From Bin80 sp026708685 (GTDB lineage: Bacteria > Bacteroidota > Rhodothermia > Rhodothermales > Bin80), in NCBI GenBank assembly GCA_965200955.1, contig OZ241742.1:2604001-2668000 (forward strand): 64,000 bases of DNA, read 5' to 3'. A program made the translations under genes and the position numbers. This document shows, one piece after another, positions 47,701 through 57,892 of this stretch. The notes beneath the pieces are model-generated. The model searched no databases. It was not told the DNA's origin and was given only the letters and a program-made list of their open reading frames with translations. Within the stretch, counting starts at the first letter, position 1, and every line of letters starts with the position of its first letter.

Positions 47701-49897
47701 TTGTTCGCCAACGATGGAACTAGGCGTAGATATTGGTGGATTGACTGTCGTTCACATGCGAAATGCTCCGCCCAATGCGTCCAATTATGTTCAACGGTCT
47801 GGCCGTGCAGGACGGAGCGGGCAGGGGGCATTAGTCTTTACCTATTGTTCAGGTTTTTCTGCTCATGATCGCCATTACTTTAACGAACAGGTAGACATGG
47901 TAGCTGGGGTGGTCCATGCACCACGTATTGACCTCGCTAACAGCGAGCTTTTGAAATCACATCTCCATGCACTTGCAATCAGCACCGTTGGCTTACCCGG
48001 CTTGGATCATATGGGTGGGCAAAAAGCATCATTAATCCGGCTTATAGATGAGAATCAGCCAGAAATGCCATTATCCCCAAGTGTTCATAAGGGGCTGAAA
48101 CTTGGACAGAAAGCTTTAAAATCCATCAAATCGGATTTCTTACGAACGATTGAAGATTTTTCAGAAGATTTGAAAGAAATACCCAATTCATGGTACGGTG
48201 ATGATTGGATTGACAAGAACTTATTGGACATGTCCACTAGTCTTGATGATGCTCTGATGCGATGGAGAAAGCTCCACCAATCGGCACGATCCTTACTCAC
48301 CCGTGCTACTCAGCCAATTGAGTCTGGATTGCTCCAAGTGGGATGTAAGGAATATCGAAAATACAAGCGATTGCAAGATCAGGCAAACCGACAACTCAAC
48401 TTATTACGCAACGATCGTGGCTGGCACTCTCACTTCAGTGAATTTTATCCATACAGGTATCTGGCTGCTGCGGGATTTCTACCCGGTTATAACTTCACAC
48501 GCCTTCCTCTGAGCGTCTTTCTTCCCAACAGCACCACTTCGGGCGAATACATTTCCCGTACACGTGCGGTAGCCTTACGGGAATTTGGACCTGGGAATCA
48601 GATCTACCATAATGGATCCAAATTTAGGGTTACACAGATGGTCGTTCAAGATGCGGAATCATCCTTGATGGATGTGAAGATCAATCTTCGTGCTGGTTAC
48701 TTTTTCATGAATGAACAGTCTGATTTAGAGATATGTCCCTTTTCTGGAATTAATCTCAGTGAAGCTGGGAATACAGAGTATCTCCATCATCTGATTGAAA
48801 TGACCGAATCAAGAGGGGAAGAAACGACTCGTATTACTTGCGAGGAAGAAGAACGACTTTCGCGTGGATATGATATTGAATCTTTTGTGCATGTGGATGG
48901 AGGCAACTTTGACAGTATTCGCCCTGCGAGGATTTGTTTTAGAGAAAGCCATCTAATGACTCTACGTTTTATTCCAGCAGCACGATTGATCCAAGTCAAC
49001 AGGGGCTGGAGATCTCAACAAGTCGATGGATTTCCATTGGGTATGACTTCTGGTCTCTGGTGGACAGAAATGCCGAAATCAGACCGCGGAGAGGAATATT
49101 GCTTGGTCAAGTTATGGACATCCAATTCAGCCGATGCACTTTACATTGAGTCCACTGAATCGTTAAATTTGGACCCCAATGGGATCATTACCCTCCAGTA
49201 TGCACTCAAACGGGCCATTGAGTCTTTTTTTCAGGTAGAATCCAATGAGATTGGGGTGACTGAGATTGGAGATCCAGAGTCTCCCCGCATTCTCATTTAT
49301 GAAGCGACCGAGGGGAGTCTTGGCATTTTATCGCAATTTGTTGAAGATCCAAACATTTTTCGAAGAATCATTCAAAAAGCGGAAGAGATCTGTAAGTTTG
49401 AAGATGATTCCTACAAAGCTCCCGCATCCTATGACGATCTGTTGAGTTACTACAATCAGCGTTATCATCAGCGTATAGACCGCTTTCTAATCCGTGATGC
49501 ACTCATCAAACTAGCAACTGCGGAAATTCAGATCAATGATCGTCCTTCATCAAGAGATTATGAACAGCAGTATCAGCATATTCTCAATCATATAGATCCA
49601 AATTCGTCTACAGAACGGGTCTTCATTGATTACTTGTTCAAAAATGGATTACGGTTACCTGATCAAGCACAGAAGCGGGTACCTGGGATTTACTGCCAGC
49701 CAGACTTCTATTATGAGCCGCGGATATGGATCTTTTGCGATGGATCACCTCATGATGACCCGCAGGTGCGTGAACGTGATGAGAATCAGCGTCAACTGAT
49801 CATTGCTCGCGGTGATGAGGTATGGTGCTGGCATTATCGTGATGACCTTGCTACCAAGATTGCTGTCCGTCCTGATATTTTTAAGAAGGTTCAATGA
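44726..49897 (+). CDS. large DEAD-type helicase with DUF1998-like and nuclease-like C-terminal regions (DrmA/DrmB-like)
   Basis: About 1723 residues from ATG 44726 (a TTG at 44699 is less likely). Walker A is SGTGSGKS (about 101-108), the DEAH-box variant is FDELH (223-227) and the SAT motif is GTSATM. The second helicase lobe lies far downstream: TMELGVDIGG (about 990-1000) and YVQRSGRAGRSGQG (about 1020-1033). An MrfA/DUF1998-like region follows with YEATEGSLGIL (about 1521). The last 90 residues (PDFYYEPRIWIFCDGSPHDD, then ERDENQRQLIIARGDEVWCWHY) look like a PD-(D/E)XK/Vsr-type nuclease fold. In class 1 DISARM, helicase (DrmA) and DUF1998 (DrmB) are separate genes; here they appear fused. 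It overlaps the SNF2 gene by 4 bp. Confidence 0.78.
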   Translation: MNIYETHKQIIKSYSEYIRSFINISDSEIKLEVEKHLSEGILWPQPLLQFNPAYEKAGSVEKVVEGGLLHRDVKHIFKGYLLYRHQDEALQLGIKGRDFVVTSGTGSGKSLTYIGTIFNHLLTHPETEGVTAVIVYPMNALINSQTNEFNTYKDNYEKSTERDFQISYHQYTSQETEEQREQMRKHPPQILLTNYMMLELLLTRIQERSIRDAIFKHLRYLVFDELHTYRGRQGADVSMLIRRIRSQCQQSICCIGTSATMVSMDESNSHRIEVADTASKIFGKRFQEDQIVDETLAPSLGSLLINLPSKSELNASITAGINTDASDNELCEHPVMNWLERRIALEIRSDGNVHRRKPMGFCKVVEALSEDSGHSTESCQQILEKALQWISKVNKKIREHGGRETLLPYKLHQFIAQTGSVYTTLDQGEDRYITLEPGIYKHDDISKPIFPNVFSRATGHPFFCVSLADGQLIPREFRSSGEEDLSATDGYLIVGNDIWDPQQDLSHLPSAWVQNRSGGRQAPHPKIKDKFPQKLYYDESGNCSHTEPMKYWGWFMQAPLLFDPTGGVFYDHRTNDSTKLTPLGSEGRSTSTTILSFLILNHLRDRGYSVQDQKLLSFTDNRQDAALQSGHFNDFIQVVRLRAGIFRALETSEHGILDYATLGDAIFASLDLPFGDYGHRDGEPELAQIKKKYDKALRHYLFIRALEDLRRSWRIVLPNLEQCALLQIDYKNLDDIVDEDEFWSEVEIINRLDHTERKKFLTAILDYFRHEYAIHSEYYLNSDSLRTFEKHFREKLKRPWTLDKDEELTHPSVLRLQTLHKRERFSHKSIGQTSSFGKYIKDCATQINLEPDHFRGERYNQFILLLLRKLKEVDYLYEETALSSNKEKVPVFRLRIEKILWKLGDGKTVRQDPIKSRSYKASKTSPNQFFQRVYSANYTKGKRLIAKDHTGQLSVSKRQNREDRFRADWYVDESNKMLDEKRISRESVSALYCSPTMELGVDIGGLTVVHMRNAPPNASNYVQRSGRAGRSGQGALVFTYCSGFSAHDRHYFNEQVDMVAGVVHAPRIDLANSELLKSHLHALAISTVGLPGLDHMGGQKASLIRLIDENQPEMPLSPSVHKGLKLGQKALKSIKSDFLRTIEDFSEDLKEIPNSWYGDDWIDKNLLDMSTSLDDALMRWRKLHQSARSLLTRATQPIESGLLQVGCKEYRKYKRLQDQANRQLNLLRNDRGWHSHFSEFYPYRYLAAAGFLPGYNFTRLPLSVFLPNSTTSGEYISRTRAVALREFGPGNQIYHNGSKFRVTQMVVQDAESSLMDVKINLRAGYFFMNEQSDLEICPFSGINLSEAGNTEYLHHLIEMTESRGEETTRITCEEEERLSRGYDIESFVHVDGGNFDSIRPARICFRESHLMTLRFIPAARLIQVNRGWRSQQVDGFPLGMTSGLWWTEMPKSDRGEEYCLVKLWTSNSADALYIESTESLNLDPNGIITLQYALKRAIESFFQVESNEIGVTEIGDPESPRILIYEATEGSLGILSQFVEDPNIFRRIIQKAEEICKFEDDSYKAPASYDDLLSYYNQRYHQRIDRFLIRDALIKLATAEIQINDRPSSRDYEQQYQHILNHIDPNSSTERVFIDYLFKNGLRLPDQAQKRVPGIYCQPDFYYEPRIWIFCDGSPHDDPQVRERDENQRQLIIARGDEVWCWHYRDDLATKIAVRPDIFKKVQ

Positions 49898-52752
49898 ATG
49901 TAGCATGGCAGCCGGGTAAGCTGGTTTCTCTTCGTGGTCGTGAGTGGGTGGTCCTTCCGTCCGATAATCCTGAATTGCTGATTATCAAACCGCTTGGAGG
50001 TTCAGAAGAGGAGTCAACGGGTATTTATCTGCCCTTTGAAATTGAAGAAGATACCCCCAAAGACGCTCACTTTGAGTATCCAAATACCTCAGATCTTGGT
50101 GATATATCTACTGCACGCTTTCTCTATGATGCTGCACGATTAGCATTTCGTCATGGTGCGGGTCCATTCCGTTGCTTTGCAAAGTTATCCTTTAGACCAC
50201 GAGCCTATCAGATCATCCCATTGGTGATGGCAATGCGTCAAGACATCGTACGCCTCTTGATTGCAGATGATGTAGGAGTTGGTAAAACTGTGGAAGCACT
50301 ACTCATTCTTCGAGAAATGATGGAACGGGCACAGATCAAACGATTTGCCGTGATTTGCCTTCCCCATCTTTGTGATCAATGGCAACAAGAATTACAGGCA
50401 AAACTTGGGATTGATGCCGTCATTATCCGATCCAATACGCAGGCAAGATTAGATCGAATGGTCCCAGGAGATGTGAGTGTCTATGAGTACTATCGTTATC
50501 AGATCATCAGTATTGATTATATCAAAGTGGATACTCGTCGTAATGTATTTATAGAGCAGTGTCCAGAACTGATTATTGTTGACGAAGCCCACACATGTGC
50601 CCGGCCGCAAGGGGCTTCAAGTGCTCAACAACAACGCTATCACCTGCTACATGACATATCCAAGAAGGCGGATCAACATTTGGTCTTACTTACGGCCACT
50701 CCCCACAGTGGCAAACCAGAAGAATTTCATTCCTTGTTGGGATTGCTTAAATCCGAATTTGAGGACTTAGATCTGCCCACATCAACACAAAATGAGCGCA
50801 AAGATTTAGCACGGCATTTTGTACAACGCAAGCGAGGTGATGTTGAAAAGTGGATGAATGAAGATACTCCTTTCCCGAGACGAGACATGTTTGAGTTGGA
50901 TTACAGTCTGAAGGGGAATTATCTAAAATTTTTCAATGATGTGGTTGAGTTTGCACGAAAACTGGTAGCACCAGGACCCGATGGTGCAAAGACGAAGCGT
51001 GCACATTATTGGACTGCACTTGGTTTGCTACGGGGCATTATGTCCAGCCCAAGTGCGGGTGTCAAAATGCTCCGTAGACGACGGGAAAAGTTAGTATCTT
51101 CTGAAATAGAACCGTTGTCTACTGGAGAAGAATTAGATGACTATAATCCAGTTGGAGATTCAGAAAACGGAGTGGCTACAGACACTGTTCCTACGCAGGT
51201 AATGGATCGCAAGAACTGGACGAATTATCAATGGAAGAAGTTGCGATTTTTTGCAAGACATCTTGAAGGATTTGCTGGAATTGACAATGATGAAAAACTG
51301 TACGCCGCATTACTGATTATTGAGGACTGGATTTTAGGTGGATTCAATCCAGTAATTTTCTGTCGTTTTATTGAAACGGCGTACTACTTGGGAGAACACC
51401 TTCGTCCATTACTGTCCAAAAAGATACCAAAATTGGTTCTGGAGGTCATCACCAGTGATGAACCCGATGATCTGCGTAAACAGAGGATTGAGGATATGGC
51501 TGGTGATCATCCACGCCTCTTGATTGCAACCGACTGTTTGAGCCAGGGAATCAACCTACAGGAATTATTCTCTGCAGTTTTGCACTATGATCTTCCATGG
51601 AATCCTAATGATCTTGAACAGAGGGAAGGGCGGGTGGACCGGTTTGGTCAGCAGGCACCAGAGGTCAAAATCTGCCTACTCTATGGTAGTGATAATCCGA
51701 TTGACGGTATTGTACTTGATGTTTTACTAAAAAAGGTACGTGAAATCAAGCGCTCCACTGGAATCAATGTTCCATTTCCCGAAGATTCACAGAGTATTAT
51801 TGATACTATTACTCAGTCATTGCTTCTGAATCCCAATCGCAAAATTCAAAAGTCTGAAACACCGCAACAGGGTGAATTATATGATTGGAGTGATGATGAA
51901 GATGTTAAGAAAATGCAAGAGAGGGTTTCTCGACAGGTGGAAGAGGGACGCAAGTGGAATCAACTTTCTCGTAGTATTTTTGCCCAAAATCGCATAAAGG
52001 CCCAAGAGATTGAAGAAGATCTCAAAAAGGTTGATGAAGCGATAGGGGATCCTGATGCGGTCAAGGATTTTGTGACGGGTGCACTAAGGAATCTATTTGG
52101 TGTTCAGATTGCGAAGGAGGAGAAAGGGTTTGGGATCGTTTCGGGCAACTTACCTCATCAGCTCGTGGGGCTTCTTCCAGAGGATAAGATCATCAAAATC
52201 AGTTTTACATCACCAACCCCTGAAGGGTATCACTACGTTGGTAGAAACCATCGCTTTGTTGAACAGCTTTGCCATCTGGTGATGTCTAATACGATGGACC
52301 GTGAGGGAAAGCGAGCCGCACGATCTGCTGTCATTCGCACCAAACAAGTTGATGTTAAGACTTCACTGCTTCTTTTTAGATGTCGGAATGTGATTGAAAA
52401 GCAAAGGGGGAAGCACCAGATTGTTGCAGAAGAGATGTTCTTGTGGGGATGGAGTGGGACTCCTGATGATCCAGTGCATCTTGATCATGAGCAGGCACAT
52501 ACGTTGTTACGCACGGTGCAAGCCAGTAGTAATCTCACGAATGAAGCCCGTGCAGGGTTTCTGAAGAATGATCTGAAACTCCTTGATCGGTTTGATGATG
52601 TCTTCACTCAGATCGCTGAAAACCAATCCAAGCAACTCGTAGATGCCCATGAACGCTTCAGTGCATTGATCGGGCCACGTCGTTATCAGGTGGTCTATCC
52701 AGTCTTACCCATGGATTTAATGGGGATCTATATCCTATTGCCTGATAATTGA
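49894..52752 (+). CDS. SNF2-family helicase (DrmD-like)
   Basis: A 952-residue SF2 translocase. The N-terminal lobe has LIADDVGVGKTVEA (Walker A, about 122-135) and IIVDEAHTC (about 228-236), with LTATPHSG as motif III. The C-terminal lobe has LLIATDCLSQGINLQ and LEQREGRVDRFGQQ (motif VI). A long helical C-terminal part follows. This is the layout of the SNF2-type DrmD of class 1 DISARM and of RapA-like ATPases. Its start overlaps the large helicase and it ends 1 bp before the methylase, so all three are translated from one transcript. Confidence 0.85.
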   Translation: MNVAWQPGKLVSLRGREWVVLPSDNPELLIIKPLGGSEEESTGIYLPFEIEEDTPKDAHFEYPNTSDLGDISTARFLYDAARLAFRHGAGPFRCFAKLSFRPRAYQIIPLVMAMRQDIVRLLIADDVGVGKTVEALLILREMMERAQIKRFAVICLPHLCDQWQQELQAKLGIDAVIIRSNTQARLDRMVPGDVSVYEYYRYQIISIDYIKVDTRRNVFIEQCPELIIVDEAHTCARPQGASSAQQQRYHLLHDISKKADQHLVLLTATPHSGKPEEFHSLLGLLKSEFEDLDLPTSTQNERKDLARHFVQRKRGDVEKWMNEDTPFPRRDMFELDYSLKGNYLKFFNDVVEFARKLVAPGPDGAKTKRAHYWTALGLLRGIMSSPSAGVKMLRRRREKLVSSEIEPLSTGEELDDYNPVGDSENGVATDTVPTQVMDRKNWTNYQWKKLRFFARHLEGFAGIDNDEKLYAALLIIEDWILGGFNPVIFCRFIETAYYLGEHLRPLLSKKIPKLVLEVITSDEPDDLRKQRIEDMAGDHPRLLIATDCLSQGINLQELFSAVLHYDLPWNPNDLEQREGRVDRFGQQAPEVKICLLYGSDNPIDGIVLDVLLKKVREIKRSTGINVPFPEDSQSIIDTITQSLLLNPNRKIQKSETPQQGELYDWSDDEDVKKMQERVSRQVEEGRKWNQLSRSIFAQNRIKAQEIEEDLKKVDEAIGDPDAVKDFVTGALRNLFGVQIAKEEKGFGIVSGNLPHQLVGLLPEDKIIKISFTSPTPEGYHYVGRNHRFVEQLCHLVMSNTMDREGKRAARSAVIRTKQVDVKTSLLLFRCRNVIEKQRGKHQIVAEEMFLWGWSGTPDDPVHLDHEQAHTLLRTVQASSNLTNEARAGFLKNDLKLLDRFDDVFTQIAENQSKQLVDAHERFSALIGPRRYQVVYPVLPMDLMGIYILLPDN

Positions 52753-52753
52753 T

Positions 52754-55700
52754 ATGAATTACCCCGGAATCCGAATTGAAGGAGCCATCTTATCGCCAGA
52801 CATCTTTGATCAGATTGAAGAATTGTATGGCCAGCGACCGGCTGATTTTGGACTTACGTCTAAGGATAAGGTCAAAGATGAGATTGCCCGTTCTTGGGCG
52901 GATGCCCTTGACTATTGGCGCATCTTTCAAAGGAAGTTGGATACCGTACAGGGTAATGCTACAACCGAAACCCGTAATCAATGGATGATCCCATTATTCG
53001 GACTCTTGCAGTATGATATTCAGTTTCAATCTAAAGGCACTGTCCTTGATGGGCGCATTTATGCCATTAGCCATAAGGCCACCAACCGAGCCAATACTCC
53101 TGTACACATTATTGGAGCCAATAATCCGTATAAGCTTGATAAGAAACCAGAAACTGAAAAAGCGACTCGTAGGATGTCGGCCCATGCGCTCATTCAGGAG
53201 TTTCTCAACTTACATGAGCAACTCTACGGGATTGTGACCAATGGATCAGTGCTACGGCTTCTCAGAGATAGCTCACGACTTGTGAAGCTAAGTTATCTTG
53301 AATTTGATTTAGACCGCATTTTTGGAGATGGACTCTTTGCCGACTTTGCGATTCTCTATCGTCTTCTTCATGCCACTCGTTTACCACTGTCCAATGACAC
53401 TGCATCTGAGAGTTTGATTGAGCGATACCATCAGGATTCTCTTGACCAGGGTGCACGGATTCGGGAAGGACTCAGCAGTGCAGTCAAAGATGCCGTACTC
53501 AATTTTGGTAATGGTTTTCTGAAGCATCCAGACAACTCAGATCTTCGAAATGCTATTAAAACAGAGGAACTCTCTGCAAGTGACTACTATCAGCAGATCT
53601 TGAGGCTCATTTATCGGCTACTCTTTTTGATGGTGATAGAGGAGAGGGGGCTCGTCTATGGTGAAAAAGCCAAAAAGGAGCATCGTGAAATGTATTATGA
53701 CTATTACAGTGTCACGCGTTTAAGACATCTTTCTGAGAATCGTGCCCTTCACATGGATCGGCATTATAATCTCTGGTTTGCATTACTGGCATGTTTTCGT
53801 TTATTTGAGGCAGATGGGCCCGGTCATCATATTGGCATCACTCCCTTGGCGGGTGATTTGTTTTCCACCGAAGCGTTGCGTGATCTAAACGGTTGCAAAC
53901 TAGGTAATGCGGTATTTCAAAAATGTTTACGTTCTTTGAGCATTTACCGGCATCCAGAGAGTGGCCAGCTCATCCGTGTCAATTATGCGGCATTGAATGT
54001 AGAGGAATTTGGTTCGGTCTATGAGGGCCTCCTTGAGTTTGAATCCGAATTCGTAGTGGATGGGCATGAGGTGCGGTTTCAATTCCGCAAGGGAAAGGAA
54101 CGCTCTGCAACGGGTTCTCACTATACGCCCGATGATTTGGTACAGCCTTTGATCAAACATTCCCTAGATCATCTGATTGATGCGTGTCTGAAAAAATCTG
54201 ACCCAGCAAGTGCGTTATTGGAATTAAGGGTTGCTGATATTGCTTGTGGCTCTGGACATATTCTTCTTGCCGCGGCCCGACGGATTGGTACTCAGTTAGC
54301 GATGGTTCAATCAGGTGAGGAGCAACCATCTCCTGAGGCCTATCGTGATGCCCTTCGTGAAGTGATCAGTGCATGCATTTATGGTGTAGATCTGAATCCA
54401 TTAGCAGTGGAATTGTGTAAGGTTGCACTCTGGCTTGAGGCACATATTCCGGGAAAGCCTCTGAATTTTTTGGACCACCATATCAAGTGTGGTAATGCTA
54501 TTGTTGGCTTTGCTCATTTTGATGATTTTAAACAAGGTGTACCGGTTGAGGCATTCAACGCTTTACAAGGTGATGACAAAGAATTAGCTACTGTATATCG
54601 AAAGCGTAATAAAAAGGAATTGAATGAGCCAGGGCAGTTGTCCATTCACTACATCAATAATGCATCTCAGCGGCTAAAATCAGCACATGAAGAATCTATA
54701 GCCGTTTCGGATCTTCCAGATGATACTCCTGCCGAGTTACAGATCAAGCAAGAGCAGTTTGATGATTTTGATCAGGGAGAGGATTTGACATATTTGCGGA
54801 CGATTGCAAGTATTCCGATTGCACAGTTTTATACTAAAAAGACACTTAGTGAAGAGGATAAATTCATTACAGATGGTGAGTTTCGTGCGTATTACAACGG
54901 GCAGTCAAAGCCAAGTGGATATCAAATTAATAACGTTCTCCAGATCAGCAGTCAGAAGCGTTTCTTTCACTGGTTTTTGGAATTTCCAGAGATTATGAAG
55001 CGGGGAGGGTTTGACTGTATTCTTGGTAATCCTCCTTACTTGGGAGGTCAGGCTTTGAGTGGTACCTACGGTTATCCATTTTGTGAGTTGATCAAATGGG
55101 AGTATGCTCCAGCTGGTTTGAGTGACTTGGTGGTATTCTTTCTCAGACGTATTTATGGACTACTACGAGAGGGTGGTTTTTTAGCGATTATCACGACTAA
55201 CTCAATTATTGACGGTAAAATACGTAGGGATGGGTTAACTCAGATTGTAAATGCTGGTGGAGAGATCAACATGGCGATCCGCGGAGTGAATTGGCCGGGT
55301 GCAGCAAATCTTGTGGTATCCACTTTTGCTCTCCATAAGGGAGAATGGAATGGACCAATGATGCTTGACAATTGCTCGGCTAAGACAATCAACACATATT
55401 TTGAACAAGATGAAGAATTTGATGAACCCAAAATCATCACTGAAAATCGTAATTCAATGTTTCAGGGTTCAAGATTTGTAGGTAAAGGATTTTTGCTTAC
55501 ACGCGAGGAAGCGGCAGAACTCATAGCAATAGATCCGAGGAATGCTGAGGTAATTATGCCAGTCATCAATGGGAAACAACTGAACACTCACCCCGATCTG
55601 AGGCCTGAACGTAATATTATTAATTTTCGGGACTGGCCAATTGAACAAGTTTCTGAGTTCAAAGGACCTTATGAACATGTACTAACACTGGTCAAGCCCG

Positions 55701-56503
55701 AACGAGATACGAATAAAATACGTAGTAGACGAGAAAAATGGTGGCAATTTGGATCTCCTTCCAAGGGACTTTACAACAACATACGAGGAATTCCTCACTG
55801 TTTTGCCATTTCTGGTACCACAAAATACATTAACTTCTCAGAAATGCCTACAAACTATGTTTTCACTGCAAATTACGTTTTGTCTACCGATAGATACGAT
55901 ATTTTTACAGTAGTTCAATCAACTCTACACAATGTCTGGGCCAGAAAATATAGTGGTTCACTTGCAGAAATTCTTAGCTATACCCCCTCCAAATGTTTCA
56001 ATACATTCCCTTTTCCAAAAGGACTCTGGCAAACGTCCAATCCAGACCTAGCACAAATCGGAGAACGTTATCACGCTCATCGTAAAGAATTGATGCTGTC
56101 ACTATGGCTTGGTTTGACAGACTTGTACAATTTATTTCATGACCGAGATCTATCCCCCGAAATAACAGCAGATATTTCCAAAAAAGACATGGAAACTGCC
56201 ACTGAGGGTTATGAGGGAATACTTGAACTCCGCCGTCTTCATGTCTGCCTTGACATCGCTGTTCGTGATGCCTATGGATGGCATGATCTTGACCTTGAAC
56301 ATGATTTTCACGAAGTGGAAACACTACCCGAAAATGACAGAGTAAGATACACCATCAGCCCTAAAGCTCGGCGTGAAGTATTAAAGCGATTACTCAATGA
56401 AAATCTTGCCCGCTCGGAGAATCAGTCAAAAAATGCAGGTGGTAAACAAATGCGTAGCACTAAGAAAATTGAATCAACAACGAACTTACCCGAGCTCTAC
56501 TGA
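52754..56503 (+). CDS. N6-adenine DNA methyltransferase (Eco57I/DrmMI-like)
   Basis: A 1249-residue enzyme. The N-terminal 450 residues resemble the helical/PD-(D/E)XK-like region of Eco57I-type proteins. The methylase core has YTPDDLVQPLIKHSLD (about 457-472), the AdoMet-binding motif ADIACGSGHILLAAARR (about 495-511), VDLNPLAVELCKVALWLE, and the catalytic motif ILGNPPYLGG (NPPY at about 758). The C-terminal region, containing the target-recognition part, is long. It matches the adenine methylase DrmMI of class 1 DISARM and Type IIG enzymes. It would mark host DNA while the helicases act on unmarked DNA. The three genes are contiguous. Confidence 0.85.
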   Translation: MNYPGIRIEGAILSPDIFDQIEELYGQRPADFGLTSKDKVKDEIARSWADALDYWRIFQRKLDTVQGNATTETRNQWMIPLFGLLQYDIQFQSKGTVLDGRIYAISHKATNRANTPVHIIGANNPYKLDKKPETEKATRRMSAHALIQEFLNLHEQLYGIVTNGSVLRLLRDSSRLVKLSYLEFDLDRIFGDGLFADFAILYRLLHATRLPLSNDTASESLIERYHQDSLDQGARIREGLSSAVKDAVLNFGNGFLKHPDNSDLRNAIKTEELSASDYYQQILRLIYRLLFLMVIEERGLVYGEKAKKEHREMYYDYYSVTRLRHLSENRALHMDRHYNLWFALLACFRLFEADGPGHHIGITPLAGDLFSTEALRDLNGCKLGNAVFQKCLRSLSIYRHPESGQLIRVNYAALNVEEFGSVYEGLLEFESEFVVDGHEVRFQFRKGKERSATGSHYTPDDLVQPLIKHSLDHLIDACLKKSDPASALLELRVADIACGSGHILLAAARRIGTQLAMVQSGEEQPSPEAYRDALREVISACIYGVDLNPLAVELCKVALWLEAHIPGKPLNFLDHHIKCGNAIVGFAHFDDFKQGVPVEAFNALQGDDKELATVYRKRNKKELNEPGQLSIHYINNASQRLKSAHEESIAVSDLPDDTPAELQIKQEQFDDFDQGEDLTYLRTIASIPIAQFYTKKTLSEEDKFITDGEFRAYYNGQSKPSGYQINNVLQISSQKRFFHWFLEFPEIMKRGGFDCILGNPPYLGGQALSGTYGYPFCELIKWEYAPAGLSDLVVFFLRRIYGLLREGGFLAIITTNSIIDGKIRRDGLTQIVNAGGEINMAIRGVNWPGAANLVVSTFALHKGEWNGPMMLDNCSAKTINTYFEQDEEFDEPKIITENRNSMFQGSRFVGKGFLLTREEAAELIAIDPRNAEVIMPVINGKQLNTHPDLRPERNIINFRDWPIEQVSEFKGPYEHVLTLVKPERDTNKIRSRREKWWQFGSPSKGLYNNIRGIPHCFAISGTTKYINFSEMPTNYVFTANYVLSTDRYDIFTVVQSTLHNVWARKYSGSLAEILSYTPSKCFNTFPFPKGLWQTSNPDLAQIGERYHAHRKELMLSLWLGLTDLYNLFHDRDLSPEITADISKKDMETATEGYEGILELRRLHVCLDIAVRDAYGWHDLDLEHDFHEVETLPENDRVRYTISPKARREVLKRLLNENLARSENQSKNAGGKQMRSTKKIESTTNLPELY

Positions 56504-56755
56504 GCATGATACTGATGAGTAGAGTGGGGAATTTATCAATTAATCAAAGCATGCTGGTTGTGAGAGAAAATAATTGATACCACCAACAATGGTGATCTAT
56601 ATTATGAGTGATCTTTGTTTTTTACAGATTGAGATAAGCAAAAAAACCCTACTAATGCACGAATACGGTTTGGTGCTAATCGCCAAATACTGAATGTGAA
56701 CCCCATTGATGTATACAATTGTTCAACCGTAAATCAGGGTGCAATTTAATCGTCT

Positions 56756-57892
56756 ATGTCTGATCTATTGACAGCTACATTTGATCGCGGACCTGCCATG
56801 TATTTTCAAGGCCGTGAAGAAGTTTTGAATCATTTTTGCGAACTTATATTAAATGCAGTGAAGGTAAAGGTCTACTTTCCTCATTCAAGGTGCAGCCGGT
56901 GCTGGTAAAAATGCTCTTCTATATGAGTGTGAAAAACTTGCTGAAAAGAACGGATGGAAGGTGGTAAAGCTTGAGACTCCCGTAGCCATTTAGGAACCAG
57001 TTGCTTTACGAACATCACTTGGCATTGGGTGGATGCGTCATCTATTGATTGCATCACTAAATATTCTGTCCACAAAATTTTCAGGGACAAATTTTACGTC
57101 AAACTTGGCTGAGAGTATGCCTATTAATATTATGATTTTTAAAAGGTACAAAAAACCACTGCTTCTATCATTAGACGAATCTCAAACTTTACTGACTGGA
57201 AACAAGCCATCTGAAGATCAGATAGGACCCGCGATCCATCCTAAATGCTATTCACAATGGTTTATTGGAACGTCCTGTTGTTTTTATAGCAGCTGGTTTA
57301 CATGGGATGAAATAAGCCTTCAAAATGTTGGGGATCTCACATCCATCTGGAAAATACTTTGTGGAACTCAGACACCTTGATGAAAAACATCAAATCGCTA
57401 TTCTGAGAGACTGGCTCATGAAAGAAGGTCAAGCTATCAATGACCCATCAAGTTGGATTGAGGCTGTAATGAAAGAAACCCATGGTTGGCCTCAGCACAT
57501 CATTTCGTATGCAGACCAAGCTATAGATCAATTAAAAACGGATCAAAATATGATCACCACTGATTGGGCTCAATGCCTTACTGGAAAGAGGGCGGGATGC
57601 AAGAGCGAAGTATTACAGGTAATTGATTGATGTATTTGATGGAGATGAAATTCTTAGTCTAGCTATGTCGATTGCAGAGATACAAGATGGAAATCCGTTC
57701 CGTAAAGAATCTGTCGAATCTGCCTTAAATGAGAAGTTTGGGATTACTAATGGCACAAAACTATTTCAAAAATTTGTCAAAGAAGGAATATTAGCAAAGG
57801 ATGGATATTTGTATTCAGTTCCAATCCCCTCAATGCATCAATGGATGAAGTCTGAACTCCAACCCATAATATTCACGACGATTGAGTTTTAA
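56756..57892 (+). pseudogene. decayed AAA ATPase of the FHGR family, copy A4
   Basis: From ATG 56756 the frame reads RGPAMYFQGREEV, matching the family's N-terminal block, but then shifts. The Walker A region is found in another frame as GAAGAGKNA (Thr replaced by Asn), followed by an in-frame TAG at about 56991. SLDESQTLL (Walker B), a HPSGKYFVELRHLDEKHQI and ETHGWPQHIISY block and the C-terminal VPIPSMHQWM (about 57820-57850) are spread over at least three frames. Unlike A1-A3 its sequence is AT-rich like the chromosome. It directly follows the methylase operon, so this operon has one FHGR ATPase on each side. Confidence 0.8.
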
